Below are positions 30,474 through 36,698 of a stretch of 36,698 bases of DNA, one piece after another. The notes beneath the pieces were generated by a model, which saw nothing but the letters and a program-made list of their open reading frames with translations, did not search any database and was not told the DNA's origin. The first letter of the stretch is position 1. Each line of letters starts with the position of its first letter. This DNA comes from a virus: positions 1 to 36,698 of IMG/VR virus record IMGVR_UViG_3300025109_000030, one strand, 5' to 3'. The translations under genes and the position numbers were made by a program.

Positions 30474-31181
30474 CTAGATCCAGTTTATGTAATCACGAAC
30501 GCCTGTCCCTACTTTAACATCTGCTATTGCTCGACTCTCGCCTGGTGTCCGGTCCTTGGCTGCCAGCATCAACCTATGTCTGACACCCTCTCTCTCTGCT
30601 ACCAAAATCTGAGTGTCTGATTCCTCTTTCTGGAGCATCTTAATGGCTGCATCCAGAATGATGAATCTCTCGAACCCATTGGCTAGAGCCCTATCGACTG
30701 AAAAGAGCTTGGCAGCCTCACCGGTCTCATCTCCGACAAACTTCTGGGGCTCTTCGATGTACCACAGAGTGACCGTTCCGCCTGGTGGTGACTCAGGGAT
30801 GAACCGAATATTATTCCCCTCGATGATGAAGAAGACATTCGCCATGTAGCCTTGCTTTAGCATCGGGCTCTCGTAGGCATTTCTTTCCTGGAACATGTAT
30901 CGGCGGATTCTTCGAGTCACACCGCCAGAAGCAAAGTCGCACCCAAGGGCTTTCCAGAAGGATGTTGGGAGTTCCTTAGGGTTGTCAGCGGGCAACGTGT
31001 AGCTGTACGAGCTGAGGTAGTAAATTTCATACTCGTTCACCATCATCTCGTGAAGTTCGGCTATTGCCTCGTTGATGTAATCAACAACCTCGGCGTCAGT
31101 ACAAAATTCGGAGTTTTCCTGGTCAGCCCTTCTGCGAGATCGCGTGATAAGCTGTGCTAGAGTCACCTCATTTGTTGCCAT
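30474..31181 (-). CDS. Head-tail adaptor-like protein
   Basis: A 235-residue protein resembling podovirus adaptors (P22 gp4 / T7 gp11 type) that bind beneath the portal ring. Signatures are LAQLITRSRRRADQENSEF, then TDAEVVDYINEAIAELHEMM, a helix common to these proteins, LWYIEEP in the middle, and a C-terminal helical part (AERE GVRHRLML region) with a flexible end. ATG at 31181 is preferred: GGAG lies six bases before; the frame is open a few codons further but without a site. A strong hairpin with T-rich tail precedes it (31217-31189 on this strand), its ribosome binding site lying just after. Confidence 0.72.
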   Translation of the reverse strand: MATNEVTLAQLITRSRRRADQENSEFCTDAEVVDYINEAIAELHEMMVNEYEIYYLSSYSYTLPADNPKELPTSFWKALGCDFASGGVTRRIRRYMFQERNAYESPMLKQGYMANVFFIIEGNNIRFIPESPPGGTVTLWYIEEPQKFVGDETGEAAKLFSVDRALANGFERFIILDAAIKMLQKEESDTQILVAEREGVRHRLMLAAKDRTPGESRAIADVKVGTGVRDYINWI

Positions 31182-31188
31182 TACATGC

Positions 31189-31217
31189 TCCAAAAATAGA
31201 AGGGGGCCGAAGCCCCC
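31189..31217 (-). terminator. UUCG-loop terminator inside the structural operon
   Basis: On the minus strand GGGGGC-TTCG-GCCCCC (31217-31202) is a six-pair stem with a cUUCGg tetraloop, followed by TTCTATTTTT (31201-31192). It lies between the capsid-cluster genes and the adaptor gene, whose ribosome binding site (GGAG) follows the T-run. Read-through is needed to express tail genes, so it probably lowers them relative to capsid genes, or protects the 3' end of a processed mRNA. Confidence 0.78.
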
Positions 31218-31223
31218 ATTCCA

Positions 31224-31451
31224 TTAGTAGTCCTCATCATCACTGTTTAAGGCTATTTGAACAAAGTCGAGCAAGGCCTCACAGGCGTCCTTTTCTTTGT
31301 CTTCTGATACCTCTATCCCAATGGAGCTAAGGAACTCACTGCAAGCGCCCAGTAGGGCCTCCTTGGGTTCCAGTGAGTCTTCTTCCTCTTCACCCTTGGA
31401 CTTCTTGTTCTTCTCAAGGATCATCAGAGCTACGCCATTCTTTTTGGGCAT
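31224..31451 (-). CDS. Small acidic protein of the capsid cluster
   Basis: A 75-residue protein, not recognised, with a basic first 18 residues followed by a very acidic stretch (KGEEEEDSLEPKEALLG) and end (LNSDDEDY). Mostly helical. ATG at 31451 follows AAGGAGG at five bases. It lies between the 31462-31809 gene and the intrinsic terminator. A head-associated or regulatory role is possible but not shown by any motif. Confidence 0.62.
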   Translation of the reverse strand: MPKKNGVALMILEKNKKSKGEEEEDSLEPKEALLGACSEFLSSIGIEVSEDKEKDACEALLDFVQIALNSDDEDY

Positions 31452-31461
31452 CTCACCCTCC

Positions 31462-31809
31462 TTATACGGTGTAGCTTGAGTTCCGAAGAAATAGGGTTAC
31501 ATGAAGCCTGTCATTTGCATCAGGGGTTCCTGTTGTATCAATAACGACAGTCTTCGCCCCATCAACGTCCTCACTCTTGACCTCTGCATTTGAAATCGCG
31601 CCAAGCGACCCAATGCCAACCTGTGCGCAAAGCAGCCCATTGTACTTGTCATCAAGGGTGATTGTGACGTCACCGGTAGATATACCGACTGATGCGACGC
31701 CAATAGATGGTGTTGCGACAGGAGATCCGTTGAGTGCACTAAGAGTAAAGGCAATGATTTTAATCTCATTCCCCAAGGCTTGAACGTCTTTAAATGACCG
31801 ATTAGCCAT
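31462..31809 (-). CDS. Small protein just downstream of the capsid gene (decoration candidate)
   Basis: A 115-residue protein, not recognised. It is beta-rich with many Gly, Ser, Thr and Val (NGSPVATPSIGVASVGISTG; VTITLDDKYNGLL; VVIDTTGTPDANDRLHVTLF). ATG at 31809 follows AAGGAGGTGAGTA, a very strong ribosome binding site, and the gene lies 11 bases after the capsid stop. A capsid decoration protein is a reasonable inference from size, beta content and position. Confidence 0.6.
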   Translation of the reverse strand: MANRSFKDVQALGNEIKIIAFTLSALNGSPVATPSIGVASVGISTGDVTITLDDKYNGLLCAQVGIGSLGAISNAEVKSEDVDGAKTVVIDTTGTPDANDRLHVTLFLRNSSYTV

Positions 31810-31820
31810 TACTCACCTCC

Positions 31821-33065
31821 TTAAAGTGCAATGCGAACATTAAATCCTGGGGCATTACATGCGAGGTTACCATAGAAGCCGATTCGGACTTCGTAAGCAT
31901 CATCGTCTGCTTTTCTCAGGATTCTGTTTCCGTCTAGGTCAAGAATGTGAGGTGCTCCGCCTAGAGAGTTCAAGGACCAAGTATTCATCTGGAGCATGAA
32001 TGCAATGTCTGGCTGACAGTTCTGGTCAGGGACAACATTGATAACTCCGTTTGGTCCTTGGACTGCGAGGCTTCTGAAGCCGACATCAACATCCCTTGCC
32101 TTAAGCTCGTCATAGACAACTCTTGATCCAAGAGACTTCTCTAGATTGATGTATGACTCATAACTCATGAGGCATGTATCTGGCCGCCCACCAGCTCTGG
32201 CTGCTTTTCCTGCTCCTGAGACCAAGGCCTCTTCAATTGGCATTGCGGAACCGTCAAACCGGATACCACCCAAGCGCTGGCTGTCTTTGTTTCTTGCCTG
32301 TCCGAAGAACTCTGTTGCGCCGGGTGCGGCAGATGGGAGCCATCCGTCTAGACCCATAACTGCTCTTGCGGTTGAAGAGGTAAGGCCTGCACCTGCCTCT
32401 GTCCCTCTTCTGAAGATGTAATCGTTCGCGGCTAAGGCACCGGATCCGGGAGCGGTGATAGTGAAGCTTCCAGCCTCTCGGTCGACCGTTAGGACATCGC
32501 ACCCTGTTCCGCCAGTTGCGCTACCTGAGCCGCCAGTATCATCAGCGAATAGAAGATTCATCCCTACTTCAAAGTTGGCGATTTCATCAGGGTTCGAAAG
32601 CTCAACCGTGGTTCCGGAGCTATAATCGCTTTTTACTCGGCCAAGATAGCCACCACCATCACGGAAGAGCTGGATAGAGATATCGCGGGCAAGCGAATGA
32701 ATCGCTCCGTCAATTTCCATTGTCAAATACCGAATAAAGGCATCAGCCTTACCTTCGGTTGCCTTAATAGCCTCACCTGAGACGGTTGCCACAGAGTAGT
32801 TCTTTACGCGAGTAAGAACAAACTGCCCAAGGCTTGTTGTTGATGTTGCCCCAGACCCGCTTGCCTGAGCTTTGTCGAATTGCGCCGAAACGTTTTGTGG
32901 GTTCCCATAAATCAAAGGAATCGGCATATTTAATCCGCCGAATCTCTCGTACTTGGGCACCAGGGCAAGGAATGGGTTGTTTTTGAAGACGAGATTCTTG
33001 ATCGTAAGGTCTTTGTAGTGTTCCTTTACGGCCTTTGATGTTGTTGTAATGTCCAATACTGGCAT
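31821..33065 (-). CDS. Major capsid protein (HK97-fold)
   Basis: A 414-residue capsid subunit. The N-terminal part (MPVLDITTTSKAVKEHYKDL) and the GLNMPIPLIYGNPQNVSAQF region resemble the N-arm and E-loop of HK97-type capsid proteins; ALARDISIQLFRDGGGYLG matches the long spine-helix region, and the C-terminal part ends in RKADDDAYEVRIGFYGNLAC, typical of the A/P-domain end. Length is in the usual range. ATG at 33065 follows AAGGAGAATAGA. It lies after portal and scaffold and is followed at once by a decoration candidate, the standard order. Expected to be the most abundant virion protein. Confidence 0.88.
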   Translation of the reverse strand: MPVLDITTTSKAVKEHYKDLTIKNLVFKNNPFLALVPKYERFGGLNMPIPLIYGNPQNVSAQFDKAQASGSGATSTTSLGQFVLTRVKNYSVATVSGEAIKATEGKADAFIRYLTMEIDGAIHSLARDISIQLFRDGGGYLGRVKSDYSSGTTVELSNPDEIANFEVGMNLLFADDTGGSGSATGGTGCDVLTVDREAGSFTITAPGSGALAANDYIFRRGTEAGAGLTSSTARAVMGLDGWLPSAAPGATEFFGQARNKDSQRLGGIRFDGSAMPIEEALVSGAGKAARAGGRPDTCLMSYESYINLEKSLGSRVVYDELKARDVDVGFRSLAVQGPNGVINVVPDQNCQPDIAFMLQMNTWSLNSLGGAPHILDLDGNRILRKADDDAYEVRIGFYGNLACNAPGFNVRIAL

Positions 33066-33115
33066 TCTATTCTCCTTGGTCGCGAATTACTAAGCGATAG
33101 GAGACAGTGCGCCGC

Positions 33116-34096
33116 CTATTCGCCGAAAAACTTATAGCTGCGGACAAGGTGGTCGAGATGCTCGTCTCTAGTCATTGGTTTAGAGTGAGCTTCGCCGTCC
33201 GTGGTCATTCCGACCGCCGCAACTGAATTTGATAATGTTTTCGGCCTTGAATCTGGCTGCCGAGGGGCTTCTGTTTTCGCTTCGTTCCCAAAGGAATCTT
33301 TATATTTTTTGGCTATTTTCTTGCTGCCAAAGTAACTGCGGGCTTCCTCTTCGAGGTGATCCTCGACTAGTTGCGCCGCCTGCTTATACTCCATGACTTG
33401 CCCGGATGAGTTATAATGCTCTTGCATTACTTCCGCGACTAACCCGTGCGCGTCTCTAGAATGTATAAGCTCAAAGTCTTCATTGTTAGTCTCGACGAAA
33501 TTGCGGATTTCGTCAATGAAATTATTGTACGCGGTTTCCTGTCTCGAAACAACCTCTTGTTCTTCACGACTACTTAACTTTGATTCAAGTTGGTCAATTC
33601 GGTTCAGAAGCTTATCAATGCTGGAGTCTCGCTTGTAGTCATCGGGCTTCTTGTTGCCACTAAGGATGTCTTCCGACAATTTCTGATAGTCGAGATCGAG
33701 CCGCGATAATAACTCCCTAGGGTTCTCGGCGGCAATCTTCCGCAGTTCTTCAAGCTCTCTGGCTGCATCATTAGGGTTGCCCTGCTGAGCCCTCAGTTCT
33801 TCAACTTCCTGTTGGAGCTTTTTGTAGTCTTCTTGGCTCCGCCTAACACCCTTCTCCCGCTTAGCCAGTTGCGCGAATCTTCGGCTAAAGTCCTTTGTGG
33901 TCTCTTCCGGCTCCTGTGTCGGGGCGATTTCCCCTGGTTCCGGCCCTTCCTCAAGGGCAACCTCCGCCGCCGCAATTGCGGTATCTGCTTCGGGTTCGGC
34001 TCCTGGTTCGGGATCCGAAGTTGCCTCTGCTTTCTCTGCCATTAGTCCGTTTACATAATCAATTGTCTCTTGAAGGTGGTCCTGGGCCATTTGCAT
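33116..34096 (-). CDS. Scaffold protein
   Basis: A 326-residue highly charged protein between portal and capsid genes. It has a Glu/Pro/Ala-rich disordered N-terminal region (EATSDPEPGAEPEADTAIAA), a long coiled coil (about 85-175: KGVRRSQEDYKKLQQEVEEL and onward; ESKLSSREEQEVVSRQETAY), and a C-terminal basic helix region before VRSYKFFGE, suited to capsid-protein binding. This is the usual form of phage scaffolds, which direct prohead assembly and leave before packaging. ATG at 34096 follows AAGGAG at five bases. It starts 10 bases after the portal stop. Confidence 0.82.
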   Translation of the reverse strand: MQMAQDHLQETIDYVNGLMAEKAEATSDPEPGAEPEADTAIAAAEVALEEGPEPGEIAPTQEPEETTKDFSRRFAQLAKREKGVRRSQEDYKKLQQEVEELRAQQGNPNDAARELEELRKIAAENPRELLSRLDLDYQKLSEDILSGNKKPDDYKRDSSIDKLLNRIDQLESKLSSREEQEVVSRQETAYNNFIDEIRNFVETNNEDFELIHSRDAHGLVAEVMQEHYNSSGQVMEYKQAAQLVEDHLEEEARSYFGSKKIAKKYKDSFGNEAKTEAPRQPDSRPKTLSNSVAAVGMTTDGEAHSKPMTRDEHLDHLVRSYKFFGE

Positions 34097-34105
34097 CCTG
34101 TCTCC

Positions 34106-35983
34106 TTACTGCAAGTCTTGAGGCGGGAGTGCCTCTGGTTCCGAAGGCATTACTGCCTCAATATCAGGGGGCAAAGCACCCCCTGCTTCAGGAGGTAATT
34201 CTCCTCCTGCTTCGGGTGGTAAAGCAGACCCAGCCCCTTCAGGGGTCATCTGAGGCTGGGCTGCCTGCGCCATGGAAGCCATGAGCGCCATACAGTCATC
34301 AATATAACGGCGTAAAAGAGCCAGGCGTCCATCGGGCGCATTGTTTATCTTTGCGCGGAGATAGGCCTGTTGCACCCGCTTCACCGATAAAGCCAAATTG
34401 CTATACGGTTCCGGCTGAACGTATTTCCCTTTGTCCACCATATTTTCAATCAGCATATCAATCTCATCTTGATCTGCAGTCATGTATTGAGTAACCGATT
34501 CTATGTCTGGGTAATCCAAGAGCTTCAAAATAGTCCCGGGGTCTTGGATAATCCCACTCTGAGCAAGCTCGATAACCTTCTGAAGCTTACCAGCAGGGCT
34601 TTGCGGTAATAGCGAAGTTGGCCATATCTTCATGACGTATTGTTCTTCGCGGAGATCGATATCTTTCCACTTAATCTGCTCGATATACTTATCGCCGCTA
34701 CTTACGACCTCGTAATCATCACCGCGCTCAGCAATCCTTCGAGCCAAGTCAATCATCTGTCTGGCGGCTTCCATGAACATGCTTTCGTAGTTTTGGGCCA
34801 CGATCATAAAGCGTTCTGTCTCAATATCGGAGAATTCTCGAAGAGCGACTGCTGATTCAAGCCCAGCGGGCTTTTTCGACATCGCAGCAAGCTCACTTAC
34901 TCCCGATATCTGATAGGCACGGTTAAAGAGCCTATCCAGGTGGGAGAAGACCTCTCCGGAGACTGTTTTTGGCACGTAGAAGACAGGAGGCTGACCAATG
35001 TAATCAACAATGCCCCATTCTTCGTTATTGATCTGGTGATCGGCTATTTGTGACCCAGTCTCAAGAAATACCTTCGGCTTCGCAAGATGCATCTGTTGCT
35101 GAATATTCTGAAGGAGCGTGTTAATCTCCAACTGTATCCCCATAAGCTGCTCAGCGAGTCCCTGACCCCAGAATCCGAGCAGACGATCAGACCAACGAAG
35201 AAAAACGAAAGGAAAATAATTATGCTCATAATTCTCGTCCAAGAGCGTTAGATTTTCCAAACAGATTACGTGGCGACCATCCGGGGCACCCTCAATACTA
35301 GGAAGGTGCCATGCCTCTACTACTTGGACCATCTCGTTAACATTAGAACCGGCGTTATACTCCTCAGTCTCAAATGTGGACGCCTCTTTGATTCGATCTG
35401 CATACTCCGGATAGGTGTATGTCAGAACATCACGCGGAACCGCTTTGACCTGAAAAATACTTCTTGGCTTCTTATACTTGGCTTCCTCGATCGACACCAT
35501 AATCTCTTCGGGGAAAACTCGCTCACATAAAATATCCGAGTTGTGTTCGTACACTTTTAGGACGCCAGTCCCAAAAACACACGAGTCCATAAAGACCTCT
35601 GGAGCGACTTCGTAGAGCTTGGTCCGGTAAAATTGGCCATCGCAAAATTTTTCTAGGAGCTTGCCCTTCCTCTGCTGAGAAAAGTCTCCGCCTGAAGTAA
35701 GGAATGCGCAGCGTGGCCGATTCTTCGCAATCTTCGCCTGGACCGTATCGCACATTGACTTGATGACGTTGAACGTGACCGGTCTGTGAGATCCCGCTCC
35801 TTGTGGTCTTGAGACCCCAACCAGGCTCAGCGACGGAGTATTTTCGTCGTTGTAAGACCTGTAGTGCTGTAGGTTGAGGCTCGATATGTGGCCATAATCT
35901 CTTTGCATCGCGTTCAGCAGATCAAAGACAAAATCATGAGAGTCCTTCTCTTTTGCCTGCCACCAAAAAATTCGTTCTTCCAT
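34106..35983 (-). CDS. Portal protein, complete copy
   Basis: A 625-residue portal. Recognisable parts are the N-terminal RSYNDENTPSLSLVG and RPVTFNVIKSMCDTVQAKIA region, KVYEHNSDILCERVFPEEIMV in the middle, and DRLFNRAYQISGVSELAAMS with the long helix EFSDIETERFMIVAQNYESM toward the clip and stem. The C-terminus ends in repeated LPPEAGG units (GSALPPEAGGELPPEAGGAL), an unusual flexible tail. ATG at 35983 follows GGAG at six bases; the frame extends to a GTG at 35995 overlapping the terminase stop (TAGTG), but that codon lacks a site. Here the portal directly follows terminase, without the PAPS-reductase gene. Confidence 0.93.
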   Translation of the reverse strand: MEERIFWWQAKEKDSHDFVFDLLNAMQRDYGHISSLNLQHYRSYNDENTPSLSLVGVSRPQGAGSHRPVTFNVIKSMCDTVQAKIAKNRPRCAFLTSGGDFSQQRKGKLLEKFCDGQFYRTKLYEVAPEVFMDSCVFGTGVLKVYEHNSDILCERVFPEEIMVSIEEAKYKKPRSIFQVKAVPRDVLTYTYPEYADRIKEASTFETEEYNAGSNVNEMVQVVEAWHLPSIEGAPDGRHVICLENLTLLDENYEHNYFPFVFLRWSDRLLGFWGQGLAEQLMGIQLEINTLLQNIQQQMHLAKPKVFLETGSQIADHQINNEEWGIVDYIGQPPVFYVPKTVSGEVFSHLDRLFNRAYQISGVSELAAMSKKPAGLESAVALREFSDIETERFMIVAQNYESMFMEAARQMIDLARRIAERGDDYEVVSSGDKYIEQIKWKDIDLREEQYVMKIWPTSLLPQSPAGKLQKVIELAQSGIIQDPGTILKLLDYPDIESVTQYMTADQDEIDMLIENMVDKGKYVQPEPYSNLALSVKRVQQAYLRAKINNAPDGRLALLRRYIDDCMALMASMAQAAQPQMTPEGAGSALPPEAGGELPPEAGGALPPDIEAVMPSEPEALPPQDLQ

Positions 35984-36698
35984 TTCTATCTCCACTAGTG
36001 ATAATTATCCTGTGCTTCAGCTAAGACACTCGCCATCCTACACGCCTCTGGCTGTCTATCACCAGTTAAGTCTTTCTCTAGTTGTCCGATGTATTGCTGC
36101 TCTATCATGCTCCAGTACTCTGGCGATCCATACTTCGGCTTTACGGTCGGAGCCTTGTAGGTGAAATGGCGGCATTCCCGCCAAGCATAGAGCGCGGCAT
36201 CTGAGAGGTGGTTCTCGAATCTGCCATCTTCCTTCAGTCTGCTTTCGTCCCACTGCAAGACATCCCATTCTTCGAGGATCGGGCAGTTGGCTGGGATCAT
36301 CACTCTATTGGAGAAGAGATCATCATTCATCAGCTCAATAAACGTTGCCTTCTTACTTTTTTCGGCAGCTTGGACAGGGACTCCAAATCGTTGTCTTATT
36401 TCCTCTACGATAGACCGTCCTAGTCCGCCGGCATCTGCGACGACTGAGACGAAGTTGAAGTGCTCATTCAGCTCGACAATCTTATGGGCTATTTGGGTAG
36501 GGATCATCTTAGATTCTTTGTGTGTCTCCACGACATAGCATTCCGGCATATCCCGACTAAATCCCAGGACCACAAAAGCAGTGGCGTCCGCATAACCCAA
36601 ATCCACTCCAAGCACATATTCCCAATCTGCTGAATCATCGGGTGCCTCCATATAAATGTTCTCATCTGTATATTTATATATTAGCGAGTCGAATGACT
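35223..36698. repeat. Right copy of the terminase-portal overlap, without the cassette
   Basis: Aligns with 1-761 (portal) and 1690-2393 (terminase) at about 96% identity. At the junction 11 bases (35984-35994) replace 928 bases of the left copy. All differences in the coding parts that I compared are substitutions, mostly silent, which shows both copies come from functional genes. Confidence 0.9.
35995..36698 (-). CDS. Terminase large subunit, C-terminal part (cut by window edge)
   Basis: The nuclease half of a second, slightly diverged terminase copy, open to the right edge of the window. It keeps GVDLGYADATAF, VVADAGGLG (Thr to Ala relative to the left copy) and HLSDAALYAW, so the active-site acids are intact. 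Some differences from the left copy are VKPKYGSPEYW instead of VRPKYGTPEYW and NRVMIPANCP instead of NRVMVPANCP. The frame continues past the first internal ATG (36651) upstream to the edge (SFDSLIYKYTDEN). The stop TAG is directly followed by the portal leader. Confidence 0.93.
   Translation of the reverse strand, partial: SFDSLIYKYTDENIYMEAPDDSADWEYVLGVDLGYADATAFVVLGFSRDMPECYVVETHKESKMIPTQIAHKIVELNEHFNFVSVVADAGGLGRSIVEEIRQRFGVPVQAAEKSKKATFIELMNDDLFSNRVMIPANCPILEEWDVLQWDESRLKEDGRFENHLSDAALYAWRECRHFTYKAPTVKPKYGSPEYWSMIEQQYIGQLEKDLTGDRQPEACRMASVLAEAQDNYH

Noticed and set aside
35983-35995. GTG at 35995 as portal start.
   Set aside because: It overlaps the terminase stop but has no ribosome binding site; ATG 35983 has GGAG six bases upstream and matches the start in the left copy.

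Overview
The window is almost a whole genome of a small tailed dsDNA phage with a podovirus-like gene set. Terminase, portal, scaffold, HK97-type capsid protein, head-tail adaptor, a very large candidate nozzle protein, four candidate ejection proteins and one tail fibre can be read. I see no tail tube, sheath, baseplate or tape-measure gene, so a short tail is likely. The host cannot be named; the endolysin type and possible spanin suggest a Gram-negative bacterium. There is no DNA or RNA polymerase, no complete integrase, no tRNA and no CRISPR array, so the phage probably depends on host polymerases.

Layout. Bases 1-4374 (minus strand) hold the packaging genes: candidate small terminase, GNAT-like protein, unknown protein, large terminase, a PAPS-reductase-like PP-loop enzyme and the start of the portal gene. 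Bases 4375-5691 form a 1.3-kb divergent control region without a convincing full gene, packed with G/C hairpins, palindromes, a 10-bp-phased TATGG array, TCGAG repeats and CTAG-rich inverted repeats; it is the best origin candidate. Bases 5692-14787 (plus strand) hold the early genes: small unknown proteins around an ArdA antirestriction protein, an orphan integrase arm-binding domain, then SF3 helicase, SSB, YqaJ-like exonuclease, candidate annealing protein, primase-polymerase-like protein, VRR-NUC nuclease, an HTH protein and three small membrane proteins. Bases 14784-36698 (minus strand) hold, in transcription order, the end of terminase, portal, scaffold, capsid, adaptor, nozzle, ejection proteins, fibre and lysis cassette.

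The two ends cover the same locus. Bases 1-2393 and 35223-36698 align at roughly 96% identity, but only the left copy contains the PAPS-reductase gene. The difference is exactly 917 bp and is bounded by a 9-bp direct repeat. The window is best read as a circular or circularly permuted genome of about 35.2 kb assembled from two close variants.

How it works together. Early transcription probably starts at promoters overlapped by a recurring 16-bp dyad (consensus TTGACNCMACCGYCAA). ArdA would blunt restriction; the helicase, SSB, exonuclease and annealing protein form a recombination-linked replication module; late genes run leftward from the control region through the joined ends into lysis. 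The main discoveries are the precise moron presence/absence, a likely programmed -1 frameshift in the lysis cassette, the early operator/promoter family, the iteron-like array, the orphan integrase arm domain and a primase-polymerase that has lost its catalytic residues.
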